Below, in pieces: positions 42,782 to 51,418 of a DNA stretch of 64,000 bases. The stretch spans positions 3,648 through 67,647 of the forward strand of contig JBNKWA010000072.1 of assembly GCA_050299555.1 (NCBI GenBank), given 5' to 3'. Origin of the DNA: JBNKWA01 sp050299555 (GTDB taxonomy: Bacteria > Pseudomonadota > Alphaproteobacteria > Rhodobacterales > Rhodobacteraceae). Position 1 is the stretch's first letter; every line of letters starts with the position of its first letter. The position numbers and the translations under genes are program-made. The notes beneath the pieces were generated by a model. The model made no database searches. It saw nothing but the letters and a program-made list of their open reading frames with translations, and had not been told where the DNA came from.

Positions 42782-43147
42782 TTATTTTCGCTCGGCTATA
42801 TCGCCCAGCATCGCGGCCAGTCCCGAGACCGCCTCGGCCGAGGCCTCGGTCGAGGCCGCCTCGGCGGCGCGATATAGCGCCAGCACCTTCTCGCCGTCAC
42901 CGGTGAGGCTGGCGCCGCCGCGCCCGGCCCCGCCGCGGCAAGCAGTGACCAGCGGGTTGGCGAACATCGCGTTCAGTGTCTCGACCAGTTGCCAGGCGCG
43001 CTTGTAGCTCATCCCCATGCGCCGGCCGGCCGCGGCGATGGAGCCGGTCTCGGCGATGTTGTGCAACAGGTCGGCCTTGCCGGGCCCGATCATCGTCTTG
43101 GGCGCAAAGACGATCCTCAGCCGCAGCTTCGGTCCCCTGGCCGTCAT
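42782..43147 (-). CDS. ModE-type winged-helix regulator without metal-binding domain (mod locus)
   Basis: 121 residues: ModE-like helix-turn-helix (GPGKADLLHNIAETGSIAAAGRRMGMSYKRAWQLVETL) and wing (ACRGGAGRGGASLTGDGEKVL). Like the tup-locus regulator it lacks the C-terminal TOBE domains. ATG 43147 lies 1 base after the hisG stop, so it is probably translated from the his transcript, while modA follows 58 bases downstream behind its own operator. Confidence 0.85.
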   Translation of the reverse strand: MTARGPKLRLRIVFAPKTMIGPGKADLLHNIAETGSIAAAGRRMGMSYKRAWQLVETLNAMFANPLVTACRGGAGRGGASLTGDGEKVLALYRAAEAASTEASAEAVSGLAAMLGDIAERK

Positions 43148-43148
43148 C

Positions 43149-43850
43149 CTATCCGCCCTCCGCCGGCATGGCGGCCAGCCCAAGCCGCGCCGCAAGCGCC
43201 GTCCAGCCGGACGTACCCGACCAGTTCGCCGCCTCGCTCCGCCACAGGACTGCCTGGCTTTGCAGGATCAGCCCGTCCGACAGCACCTTGAGGTGATTGT
43301 CCCGCAGTGTCGCGCCCGAGGTGGTGATGTCGGCGATCGCCTCGGCGGTCTGGTTCTTCACCACCGCCTCGGTCGCGCCCTGGCTGTCCACAAGCTGATA
43401 GTCGGCGATCTCGTGGCGTTGAAAGAAGCGCCGGACCAGGCCGTGATACTTGGTCGCCACGCGCAGGCGGAAGCCGTGCTGCGCCCGGAACGCGGCCGCC
43501 GCGGCATCGAGATCGTCCATGGTGTCGACGTCGATCCAGAAGGCCGGCACCGCAACCACAAGGTCGGCGTGGCCAAAGCCGAGCCTTGCCAGCGCCGTCA
43601 CCGGCGGCACCTCGCCAAGCTGCTCGGCCACCAGGTCCTGGCCGGTGACGCCGAGATGGATGCGCCCGGCCGCCAACTCGCGGGGGATCTCGCCCGCCGA
43701 CAGCAGCACCAGTTCCACCCCGTCCACACCGTTGACCCGGCCGGCATATTCACGCCCCGCCCCGCTCAGCGCGATCTCGACCCCACGCGCCGCGAACCAG
43801 TCGAAGCAGGCGGCCTGCAGCCGGCCCTTGGAGGGAAGACCGAGCTTCAT
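43149..43850 (-). CDS. hisG: ATP phosphoribosyltransferase, short form
   Basis: 233 residues, the short HisG type that needs HisZ for activity and feedback control by histidine. Visible family parts are LGLPSKGRLQ at the N-terminus, GVTGQDLVAE and IADITTSGATLRDN (PRPP-binding loop). It catalyses the first step of histidine synthesis. Its ATG overlaps the hisZ stop (ATGA). Confidence 0.95.
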   Translation of the reverse strand: MKLGLPSKGRLQAACFDWFAARGVEIALSGAGREYAGRVNGVDGVELVLLSAGEIPRELAAGRIHLGVTGQDLVAEQLGEVPPVTALARLGFGHADLVVAVPAFWIDVDTMDDLDAAAAAFRAQHGFRLRVATKYHGLVRRFFQRHEIADYQLVDSQGATEAVVKNQTAEAIADITTSGATLRDNHLKVLSDGLILQSQAVLWRSEAANWSGTSGWTALAARLGLAAMPAEGG

Positions 43851-44953
43851 GACGCCAGCGCCAGCAGCGCCTCGGGCCGCACGATGCCGCCCACCGCCGG
43901 GATGGCGCGGCCCTGCCCCAGCGCCGCGGTCAGCGCGTCATAGCGGCCGCCCGAGGCGATCACCGGCAGGTCGGTCCGGCCGGGGGCGAAGAAGCCGAAG
44001 ACGAAGCCGTCGTAGTACTCCAGCGCGGTGCGCCCGTATTCGCCCTCGAACGGCAGCGCCGCGGTGTCGATCCCCAGCGCCGCCAGCGCGTCCAGCCGCG
44101 CCGCGAAGCGGTCCACCGCCGAGGCCAGCGCCGGAGCGTCCGCCGCCATGTCCCGCAGCCTCGCCAGTGCCGTAACGCAGCTGCACTTCAGCCCCAGGAT
44201 GCCCTCGATCAGCGCCACCTCGGCCGCCGCCAGCGGCGGCGTCGCCGCATCCTCGGCCAGCCGGGCAATGCGGGCGGCAACCTCCTCGCCGCTCCTCAGC
44301 CCGATCTCCGGACCCGCCGCCGCCATCGCCGCGGCCGCCTCGGCCGGCCCCGGCAGCGAGCGCGCCACAGCCGGGCCCGAGTACCGCGCCAGCAGGCGAT
44401 GAAACCGCCCCGGCCGCCACAAATGCCGCCTGAGCGCCGCCTTGCGCGCCGGCGTGGTCTCAAGCGCATCGATCGCCGCCAGAAGCAGGCCCATGTCGCC
44501 CGTGGCCACCGTCAGCGGAGCACCCGCCAGCGCCTCGCGTACCGCCGCAAAGACACCGGCGTCGCAGGCCGCCGCGTCGCCGTCGCCGAACACCTCCAGC
44601 CCGCACTGCACGTATTCCCGCGCCCGCGCCTCGGCCGCCCGCCGGCGCCAGACCGGCCCGGCATAGCAATAGCGCGCCGGCTCGGCGCCCGTCGCCATGT
44701 GCCGCTCCACCACCGGCACCGTAAAGTCGGGCCGCAGCATCAGCTCGCCGCTGGTATCGTGGGTGACATAGGCCCGCGCCCGGATGTCCTCGCCATAAAG
44801 GTCGAGCATGACGCCCGCCGGCTGCAGCGCCGCCGGCTCTACCCGCTCGGCGCCGGTGGCGGCAAAGACGCCCATGATCCGCGCGATCTCGGCATTCAGC
44901 CGATCCAGCCCGGCCCCGCCGCGCGCCCCGTCGATATAGGCGCGCTCGATCAT
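43847..44953 (-). CDS. hisZ: ATP phosphoribosyltransferase regulatory subunit HisZ
   Basis: 368 residues, a class II tRNA-synthetase-like protein without tRNA charging role. Visible parts: LRPDFTVPVVERHM, RARYC-type motif 2 region (ARYCYAGPVWRRR), EYVQCGLEVFG, and near the end ALEYYDGFVFGFF and SGGRYDAL. It complexes with short HisG. Its ATG overlaps the hisS stop (ATGA). Confidence 0.93.
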   Translation of the reverse strand: MIERAYIDGARGGAGLDRLNAEIARIMGVFAATGAERVEPAALQPAGVMLDLYGEDIRARAYVTHDTSGELMLRPDFTVPVVERHMATGAEPARYCYAGPVWRRRAAEARAREYVQCGLEVFGDGDAAACDAGVFAAVREALAGAPLTVATGDMGLLLAAIDALETTPARKAALRRHLWRPGRFHRLLARYSGPAVARSLPGPAEAAAAMAAAGPEIGLRSGEEVAARIARLAEDAATPPLAAAEVALIEGILGLKCSCVTALARLRDMAADAPALASAVDRFAARLDALAALGIDTAALPFEGEYGRTALEYYDGFVFGFFAPGRTDLPVIASGGRYDALTAALGQGRAIPAVGGIVRPEALLALAS

Positions 44954-46503
44954 CGGCGCCGCGCGAGGATCTCGCGCACGCCGCCGGCCAGTCGCTCGCG
45001 CGGCACCTCGATCTGCGCCGGCTGGTCGGCCCATTCCTCGCGGCTGAGCTCGTCCGCCAGCCTCGCCCCGAGCACCAGGTCCTTCAGCGTCACCACGCCG
45101 CGCGCCTTCTCGTCCGAGCCCTCGATCACCGCCACCGGGCTCTGCCGGGCATCGGCATACTTGAGCTGCCGGCCGAAATCCTTGGGGTTGCCGAGGAAGA
45201 CCTCGGACCGGATGCCGGCCGCGCGCAACTCGCCGGCCATGGCCTGATAGTCGGCCATCCGGTCGCGGTCCATCACCGTGACCACGACGGGACCTTGCGC
45301 ATCTCCGCCGATCCGCCCCTTCTCGCGCAGGGCCGCCAGAAGCCGGTCGACGCCGATGGATATTCCGGTCGCCGGCACCGCCTCCCCGGTGAATCGCTTG
45401 ACCAGATCGTCATAGCGCCCGCCGCCGGCGACCGAGCCGAACTGCCGCGGCCGGCCCTTGTCGTCCAGAACCTCGAAGGTCAGCTCGGCCTCAAAGACCG
45501 GACCGGTGTAATAGCCGAGGCCCCGGACGACCGAGGGGTCGATGATAACGCGGTCGGGGCCGTAACCCGCCGCAGCGAGCAGGCGCTCAATATCTTGGAG
45601 CTCATCGACCCCTTCACTTCCGATCTTCGAGCCAACGACCGCCTTGCGAAGGTTCGCCAGTGTATCCCTGCTACTGCTGCCCTTCGCGGTGAGAAAGTTG
45701 AGCACAAGTCGAGCATCATTTGGATCTAGACCGACTCCATCGATAAACGCGCCCGATTGATCCTTGCGACCGGTAGTCAGTAGCTCGAAGACGCCTTCAA
45801 CGCCAACTTTGTCGAACTTGTCGATAGTTCGGAGAATGTCGTCAGAAGCAAATTTTACGACTTCCTTTCGCTTTACTTCCGCGAAGGCAGCTTCGACGGT
45901 TCCTCGCCGGTCATCACCTTCCGGGAACTGCCGGTCCAATCCAACGATCTCCATCACCCCGTTCAGTATCTTGCGGTTATTCACCCTGACCACATAGTCG
46001 CCGCGCGGGATGCCCGCCGCCTCCAGCGCATCGCAGAGCATCATGACGATCTCGGCATCCGCCGCCGGGCTGGCACTACCCACGGTATCGGCGTCGCATT
46101 GGGTGAACTGGCGGAACCGGCCCGGTCCCGGCTTCTCGTTACGCCAGACCGGCCCCACCGCATAGCGGCGATAGGGTGTCGGCAGCTCGCTCCGGTACTG
46201 GGCATAGACCCGCGCCAGGGGGGCCGTCAGGTCATAGCGCAGCGCCAGCCAGCCCTCATCCTCGTCCTCCCAGGCGAAGACGCCCTCGTTGGGGCGGTCC
46301 ACATCCGGCAGGAACTTGCCCAGCGCCTCGACCGTCTCAACCGCGCTGGTCTCCAGCGGATCGAAGCCATAGCGGCGATAGACCTCGGTGATCGCGGCCA
46401 GCATGGCGTCGCGCTCGGCCACGTCCTGGCCGAACCAGTCGCGGAAGCCCTTTGGCTGCACCGCCCTCGGCCGCGTGACCTTCACCTTCTTCGCCTTCGC
46501 CAT
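44950..46503 (-). CDS. hisS: Histidyl-tRNA synthetase
   Basis: 517 residues, class II. Motif 2 (YAVGPVWRNEKPGPGRFRQFTQCD), the histidine motif (GLGYYTGPVFEAE) and SVAGGGRYDDL (motif 3 region) are intact, followed by the anticodon-binding domain. ATG 46503 begins before the basic N-terminus; an ATG at 46530 is also in frame. Codons for the insertion domain, about 45541-45985, are far less GC-rich than the rest (29-31 of 60 bases G+C in two lines I counted, against 43 of 60 in a flanking line). The frame is unbroken and the protein looks functional, so this is a mosaic rather than a broken gene. Confidence 0.95.
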   Translation of the reverse strand: MAKAKKVKVTRPRAVQPKGFRDWFGQDVAERDAMLAAITEVYRRYGFDPLETSAVETVEALGKFLPDVDRPNEGVFAWEDEDEGWLALRYDLTAPLARVYAQYRSELPTPYRRYAVGPVWRNEKPGPGRFRQFTQCDADTVGSASPAADAEIVMMLCDALEAAGIPRGDYVVRVNNRKILNGVMEIVGLDRQFPEGDDRRGTVEAAFAEVKRKEVVKFASDDILRTIDKFDKVGVEGVFELLTTGRKDQSGAFIDGVGLDPNDARLVLNFLTAKGSSSRDTLANLRKAVVGSKIGSEGVDELQDIERLLAAAGYGPDRVIIDPSVVRGLGYYTGPVFEAELTFEVLDDKGRPRQFGSVAGGGRYDDLVKRFTGEAVPATGISIGVDRLLAALREKGRIGGDAQGPVVVTVMDRDRMADYQAMAGELRAAGIRSEVFLGNPKDFGRQLKYADARQSPVAVIEGSDEKARGVVTLKDLVLGARLADELSREEWADQPAQIEVPRERLAGGVREILARRR

Positions 46504-46744
46504 CGGCCCCGCCTTCTCCCCGCGACCCAAGCCCGCCGGCCGTCACGGCGCGTCTCCTACCCCGTCGGCGCCGGGCGGGCAAGGCAGGGACAAGGCTGGA
46601 CCAAGGCTGGGGCAAGGGTGGCGCACGCCGCGAGCGGTTGGCAGGAACCTGCCGAAAACCCGCTGCCGCCGGGGCGGTGGGTTGCGAGAGCCGGCGGCCT
46701 TCGGCAATCAGCCGACGGGGCAGAAACAAGTGGTGGTGTCCAGT

Positions 46745-47269
46745 ATGAAGTCAAGCGCAATTCGCAGCGGCGTTGCCGCCTTTTCCGTCCTCGCCATGTC
46801 GCTCGCCGGCGCCTGCACGCCGCCCGACGCCGAGGCCGCCAGCCGCGCCGACAGCAGTCCCATGATCGCGATGTCCGAACGCTCGCCGGAATTCTCGTGC
46901 CTGCGCGAGGCGATCTACTTCGAGGCCGGGATCAGCGAGCCGGGCCGCCTCGCGGTTGCCCATGTGGTCATGAACCGGGCCCAGGATCCGCGTTTCCCCG
47001 GGACCATCTGCGGCGTCATCGCCGACGGCCAGTCCCGCGGCGCCTGCCAGTTCTCCTACCGCTGCGACGGCACACCCGAGACCTTTCCCGACCGGGTGAA
47101 GTTCGCGCTGGCCGATGCCGCAGCCCGCAAGGCTGCCGTCGAGGGCGCCGAGGACCCCACCAAGGGCGCGCTCTTCTTCCACGCCGCCTCGATGCCGCCG
47201 GGCTGGTTCAAGACCCTGCACCGCACCGGCGAATTCGGCGGCAACATCTTCTATCGCCCGGGCGCCTGA
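46745..47269 (+). CDS. Cell wall hydrolase, SleB family
   Basis: 174 residues: signal peptide ending in a lipobox-like LAGAC, then the SleB hydrolase-2 domain (CLREAIYFEAGISEPGRLAVAHVVMNRAQDPRFPGTICGVI, CQFSYRCDG, GALFFHA). The Glu in FEAG is the likely catalytic residue. It should cut peptidoglycan glycan strands at muramic acid. The frame is open well upstream, antisense to hisS; ATG 46745 begins the signal peptide though its ribosome site is weak. It overlaps the convergent MOSC gene by 19 bases. Confidence 0.85.
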   Translation: MKSSAIRSGVAAFSVLAMSLAGACTPPDAEAASRADSSPMIAMSERSPEFSCLREAIYFEAGISEPGRLAVAHVVMNRAQDPRFPGTICGVIADGQSRGACQFSYRCDGTPETFPDRVKFALADAAARKAAVEGAEDPTKGALFFHAASMPPGWFKTLHRTGEFGGNIFYRPGA

Positions 47270-47919
47270 TCGCCGTCCAGATCGGTCGCCGGCACCGCCA
47301 GTTTGCGGCGCAGCCTGCCATGGGTGGCGGGATGCGCAACCAGGCGCGCCGTCAGGGCGGCGTCGCGAAAGCCGCGGACATAACCGTGCATGACCTCGAC
47401 GATCCCCGGCGCCGGTCCCGCGGCACTCGGCGGCGCCGGCGTCAGCCCCACTTCGGTGCCGGCCTCCAGCGTGCCGCTGACGATCACCCGGGCATAGGCG
47501 CCGGGATGGTCGGCGGCCAGGAACCGCTTCGCAAAGGTCGGGTCGCCCATCCGCACCGCAAGCACCGCGCAGGGGATGCGCGGGCCGGTCAACTCCAGAA
47601 CCACGCCGCCGATGGTCAGCCGGTCGCCGATCGACAGCCCGGCCGAATCCAGCCCCTCGACCAGCAGGTTCTCGCCGAACGTGCCGGGCTCAAGCGCCCG
47701 GCCCAGCGCAGCGCTCCAGAAGGCGTAGTCGGCATCGCCCATCAGATAGACCGCCTGGTCCGCGCCGCCATGATGGGCGGTGTCGATGATGACATCCGAT
47801 GCAAGGCCCTCGACATCCACCGCGACCGGCCCGCTGACAGGGCGCTTGAAGATCCCGCTCTGCCCCGACTTGGCGGCAATCGGCCCGGCGGTGCCGGTCA
47901 GGACGGCGGCGAGCCTCAT
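47251..47919 (-). CDS. MOSC-domain protein (YiiM-like)
   Basis: 222 residues. MOSC domains handle sulfur carried on molybdenum cofactor; the conserved Cys is visible in ELTGPRIPCAVLA, and HHGGADQAVYL and FGENLLVEGL are family motifs. YiiM relatives reduce N-hydroxylated compounds with molybdenum cofactor and need an electron donor, which suits the flavin reductase gene overlapping its start by 4 bases. The nearby molybdate genes make the context consistent. Confidence 0.88.
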   Translation of the reverse strand: MRLAAVLTGTAGPIAAKSGQSGIFKRPVSGPVAVDVEGLASDVIIDTAHHGGADQAVYLMGDADYAFWSAALGRALEPGTFGENLLVEGLDSAGLSIGDRLTIGGVVLELTGPRIPCAVLAVRMGDPTFAKRFLAADHPGAYARVIVSGTLEAGTEVGLTPAPPSAAGPAPGIVEVMHGYVRGFRDAALTARLVAHPATHGRLRRKLAVPATDLDGDQAPGR

Positions 47920-48392
47920 GACGGCAGCGTCTTGTAGCGGCCTTCGTGGAAGATCAGCGGCGGCACTGCGCGCATCGTGTGGGCAAGGATCTCGCCCACC
48001 ACGATCAGGTGGTCGCCGCCATCGTAACCCGCCGCGTGGGCACACTCGAAACGCGCCGCGCAACCGGGCAGCAGCGGCGCGTCGCCGGCGCCAACCTCAT
48101 AGCTGAGCCCCTCGAACGCGAAGCCCTCGCGGGCAAAGCGCTCGGCCAGGTCCTGCTGGTCGGCCGCCAGAACGTGGACCGCGAAATGCGACGCCGCCTC
48201 GAAGGCCGGAAACCGCGCCGAGCGCCGCGCCGGCGACCAGAGGACCAGCGGCGGGGTCAGCGAAACCGATGCAAAGCTGTTGGCGGTGATACCCAGGGGG
48301 CCCTGCGGCGCCATGGTGGTGACCACGGTCACACCGGTGGCGAATCGGCCGAGCGCGTTGCGCAAGGCGCGCGTATCCGGCGCTGTGGTCAT
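47916..48392 (-). CDS. Flavin reductase-family protein
   Basis: 158 residues of the FMN-binding split-barrel flavin reductase family: ALGRFATGVTVVTT, LGITANSFASVSLTPPLVLW, GYDGGDHLIVVGEI. It reduces free flavin with NAD(P)H or passes electrons to a partner, plausibly the co-encoded MOSC protein. ATG 48392 has GGAGG 8 bases upstream; a further ATG at 48407 lies on top of that site. Confidence 0.9.
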   Translation of the reverse strand: MTTAPDTRALRNALGRFATGVTVVTTMAPQGPLGITANSFASVSLTPPLVLWSPARRSARFPAFEAASHFAVHVLAADQQDLAERFAREGFAFEGLSYEVGAGDAPLLPGCAARFECAHAAGYDGGDHLIVVGEILAHTMRAVPPLIFHEGRYKTLPS

Positions 48393-48486
48393 GGTCCCGA
48401 CCTCCATCAGCCTCCGGACTTAAAGCCACCGGCCGGCGCGGGCAAGGGCGAGAGGGCAACGGCAGGCCGCAAGGCCCGCCCGCATG

Positions 48487-49185
48487 TCAGGCGGCCGCCC
48501 GCGGCCGGTCATAGACCAGTGCCGGCATGCTGAACCCGAATCCATGGCGGGTCTCGATCAGGTCCCGACGCCCGGTGACCTGCGCCAGCTTGGCGCGCAG
48601 CTTGCACATGTAGACGTCGAGGATCTTCATGTCCGGCTCGTCCATGCCGGAATAGAGGTAGTCCATGATCGCGTCGCGGCTGACCGGCCGGCCACGCCGG
48701 GTGATCAGCACCTCGATCAACTGGTATTCCTTGCGCGACAGCTCCACCAGCTCGCCATTGGCACGCACCGTTCGCGCCTTCATGTCCAGTTCCAGCGGGC
48801 CGTTGCGGAACCGCGTCTGGCCCAGGTTCTGCGCCCGCCGCAGCATGGCATTGATCCGCGCCATCAGCTCCTGCCCGTCCACCGGCTGGAACACCAGGTG
48901 ATCGGCGCCGGCGTTGAACAGCGCCACGCGCTGCTCGGCGCCGAAGGTCCGGGTGATGGTCAGGATCGGCGCATCGCAGCCATCATCGCGCAGGCGGCGC
49001 AGCTCGGCGACGATGTTTCCATGTGCCGATGAGGACAGGACTATCACCAGATGCGGGTCGGCCGACAGCACGCGGGCCGGCGGTGTTTCCGGGGTGACCA
49101 GGATCGGCGTATAGCCTCGACGCTCAAGCGCGGCCTCGAGCTTGGCAGACGCTGCGTCCTTGTCGGAGATGATGACGATTCGCAT
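48487..49185 (-). CDS. CtrA-like OmpR-family regulator with degenerate receiver domain
   Basis: 232 residues. The DNA-binding half (about 128-215) is strikingly CtrA-like: LSRKEYQLIEVLI, then LYSGMDEPDMKILDVYMCKLRAKL. The N-terminal receiver has lost its chemistry: where CtrA has the phosphorylated Asp51 in LDLN, this protein has LSSS (S51), and the conserved Lys of the TKP motif is Gln100 (FQP). Only part of the acidic pocket remains (SDKD). It therefore cannot work by normal phosphotransfer and may be constitutive, partner-controlled or a competitor at CtrA sites. ATG 49185 has AGGTG upstream. Confidence 0.85.
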   Translation of the reverse strand: MRIVIISDKDAASAKLEAALERRGYTPILVTPETPPARVLSADPHLVIVLSSSAHGNIVAELRRLRDDGCDAPILTITRTFGAEQRVALFNAGADHLVFQPVDGQELMARINAMLRRAQNLGQTRFRNGPLELDMKARTVRANGELVELSRKEYQLIEVLITRRGRPVSRDAIMDYLYSGMDEPDMKILDVYMCKLRAKLAQVTGRRDLIETRHGFGFSMPALVYDRPRAAA

Positions 49186-49462
49186 GGGGGCACCTAAAGT
49201 CTCCGGCAAGCACGCAGCTTCTTGCGGGCCTTGCCCTACGGATACAAACCGCGACTTCTGCCGGGAACTTGTCAACGGCTAAACTTTTAACAAAACCGTC
49301 CCTAACTGTCATGGCCGGCACGCGGTCGAGGTTAACGCTTGTGATAGACAGCGCAGCACCGGACCACGCCGCGATCGGATCGGTGCGGAACGGGACCGGC
49401 GCCGGGCTGGACATTGGGATCGACACGAGGATGAGTGCGGGGATGGGTACGGGATCGGCACG

Positions 49463-50086
49463 GTGAGCAACGCCCATACCACGACGCTGCTGCTGCACGG
49501 GCTGGCCCGGACAGCGGCTTCCATGGAGCCGATGGCCCGGGCCCTGCACGAGGCCGGGCTGCCGGCGGTGCGCATCAATTACCCCTCTCGGGCGGCTGGG
49601 ATCGACGCGCTGGCAGCAGCCGTTGCCCTCCGGCTCCCGCGCGAGGGCCGGCTCAACATGGTCGGCCATTCGCTGGGCGGGATCCTTGCCAAGAAGCTGA
49701 CCCTGACCCTTCCACCCGAACGCCGGGGCCGTATTGTGCAGATCGGCAGCCCCAATTTCGGCTCGGCGCTGGCCGAGCGGCTGGACTTCCTGCACCCGGT
49801 TCTGGGGCCGACCCTGAGCCAGCTGGGGCCCGATCACCCGGCAACCCGAGAGCCCGGCGAGGAGGCGCTCGAGATCGGCGCCATCGCCGGCACGGCGGCG
49901 ATCCCGTCCTATGGCCTCTTGACCGGGATCGAGGGCGAAAACGACGGCAAGGTCTCGGTCGCCAGTGCCTGGGGCCACGTGCCCGAGGGCTGCCGAATCA
50001 AGCTGCCGGTGGCGCATTCGACGATGATGCGCAGCCCCGCGGTGATCGCGGCCGTGATCCGATTCCTTAAGACCGGCCATTTCTGA
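49463..50086 (+). CDS. Lipase-like alpha/beta hydrolase
   Basis: 207 residues: oxyanion segment LLLHGLARTAASM, nucleophile elbow GHSLGG (S70), and LPVAHSTMM near the end as likely catalytic His. No signal peptide. It resembles PGAP1/lipase-type hydrolases with an unknown substrate. GTG start. The 277-base gap upstream shows no clear motif. Confidence 0.82.
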   Translation: MSNAHTTTLLLHGLARTAASMEPMARALHEAGLPAVRINYPSRAAGIDALAAAVALRLPREGRLNMVGHSLGGILAKKLTLTLPPERRGRIVQIGSPNFGSALAERLDFLHPVLGPTLSQLGPDHPATREPGEEALEIGAIAGTAAIPSYGLLTGIEGENDGKVSVASAWGHVPEGCRIKLPVAHSTMMRSPAVIAAVIRFLKTGHF

Positions 50087-50237
50087 GCTGGCGGACGCGA
50101 CGGCCCGATCGTTAAATTTTGGGGCTGCCGGGACTGTTGGCCAGCGACGGTGGCTTTTGGGCCCGCGAGGCAAGGCCACCGCCGGCTGATGGCATGCCGT
50201 GAGGCGACCAGGGCTTGCATGAACGGCTCAGGAATGA

Positions 50238-50252
50238 GAACATAAAGCGAAC
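50238..50252. promoter_or_regulatory. LexA (SOS) box before imuA-like gene
   Basis: GAAC-N7-GAAC, the reverse complement of the alphaproteobacterial LexA site GTTC-N7-GTTC, with perfect half-sites and 16 bases before the coding start. Confidence 0.8.
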
Positions 50253-50267
50253 ATTCCCGCTCGGACC

Positions 50268-50963
50268 ATGCCCGTGCTGCTGCCCGCCTCCCGCCGAAAA
50301 CCTGCCGAACCGGCTGCCGGCCTGCCGCTGGCGCCCGGCGTCACGCTGGCCAGCGGCCGCGTTCACGAGGCCTGCGGACAGTCGCGGCTGGTCTTCGCCC
50401 TCGCCGTTGCCGGGCTGACCGAGGGGCCGCTGCTCTGGCTCCGCCGCGGCGTGCCTGCCGGCTGTTACGGCGCCCGGGCGGGACCGATGCTGAACGCCTG
50501 CGGCCTGGCGCCCTGGTTCAACCCCGGTCGGCTGATCATCGCGGTGGCGCCGCATCCGGTCGACCTTCTGTGGTGCATGGAGGAGGCGCTGCGCTCGGGC
50601 GCGGTGCCGCTTGTGGTGGCCGAGTTCCCGGAGCCGCCAGCGCTGACCCCGGTGCGCCGGCTGCAGCTTGCGGCCGAGGCGGGCGCGGATGTCGCCGGAT
50701 CCGGGGCGGCACCCACGGGGCTTCTGCTGACCCCGGGCGATGGCGGCGCAGCCGGCGTGGAGACGCGCTGGCACATGGCGCCCCTGCCCGGCTGGGCCAC
50801 GCCTGCCGGCCATCCCGCCTGGGCGCTGACCCGGGCCCGCGCCCGGGCTGCGCCGCCGGCAAGCTGGCGGGCCGAACGAGGGGCGCGCGGTCTCGCCCTG
50901 GGCCCGCTCGATCAGCCGGCCGCCGCCAGCCGCAGTGTCGCCGCATCCGCCTCGCCGCCATAG
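50268..50963 (+). CDS. imuA: ImuA-like SOS mutagenesis protein
   Basis: 231 residues. The core resembles ImuA, a RecA/SulA-fold partner in damage-induced mutagenesis: GRVHEACGQSRLVFALAVAG, GPLLWLRRG, LNACGLAPWFNPGRLIIA, DLLWCMEEALRSGAVPLVVAEF and RRLQLAAEAG. A perfect SOS box directly upstream supports this. The usual partners imuB and dnaE2 do not follow; instead the 3' 52 bases run antisense to a DUF1810 gene. The last 20 residues are therefore doubtful. It may be a leftover of a split cassette. Confidence 0.78.
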   Translation: MPVLLPASRRKPAEPAAGLPLAPGVTLASGRVHEACGQSRLVFALAVAGLTEGPLLWLRRGVPAGCYGARAGPMLNACGLAPWFNPGRLIIAVAPHPVDLLWCMEEALRSGAVPLVVAEFPEPPALTPVRRLQLAAEAGADVAGSGAAPTGLLLTPGDGGAAGVETRWHMAPLPGWATPAGHPAWALTRARARAAPPASWRAERGARGLALGPLDQPAAASRSVAASASPP

Positions 50964-51337
50964 AACCGCGCCAGCACCGCGGCGAAGACCTCGCCCGGCG
51001 CCACCAGATCGAACAGCGTCATCGACGAGCGCAGCTTCATTGCGTCGACGCCGCCCATGACCGCCACCGGATCGCTCAGGCCGGTCCCAAGCAGCAGGCC
51101 GCACAGCTCGCGCAGCCGCGGGCCCAGCACCGGATGGGCCAGATAGGCCCGCGCCTCGCCGACCCCCGACAGCGCATAGCGGACAGCCATGGGCGAGTGC
51201 CCCAGCCCGGCGATCTGCGGAAAGACATACCACATCCAGTGGCTGCGCTTGGCGCCCGCCGCCACCTCGGCCCGGATCGCCGGCCAGTGGGCGTCCTGAG
51301 CGGCAACGAAGCGCTGCAGATCGAAGGGATCGGCCAT
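50912..51337 (-). CDS. DUF1810 protein
   Basis: 141 residues of the DUF1810 family: DLQRFVAAQDAHWPAIRAEVAAGAKRSHWMWYVFPQIAGLG, then YALSGVGEARAYLAHPVLGPRL. Cytosolic, function unknown. It ends inside the 3' end of the imuA-like gene on the other strand (52-base overlap). GTCCCC elements G and H lie upstream of it. Confidence 0.88.
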   Translation of the reverse strand: MADPFDLQRFVAAQDAHWPAIRAEVAAGAKRSHWMWYVFPQIAGLGHSPMAVRYALSGVGEARAYLAHPVLGPRLRELCGLLLGTGLSDPVAVMGGVDAMKLRSSMTLFDLVAPGEVFAAVLARFYGGEADAATLRLAAAG

Positions 51338-51418
51338 GTCGCAGCATCCCGCTGCAAGCCGGCGGCGGTCAAGAACCGCGGCCGCCCGAACCGGTCGGAG
51401 ATCGACCCATCCCCACAC

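Noticed and set aside
49186..49462. CtrA binding site (TTAA-N7-TTAA) before the hydrolase gene
   Set aside because: TTAAC occurs twice but without the required seven-base spacing.
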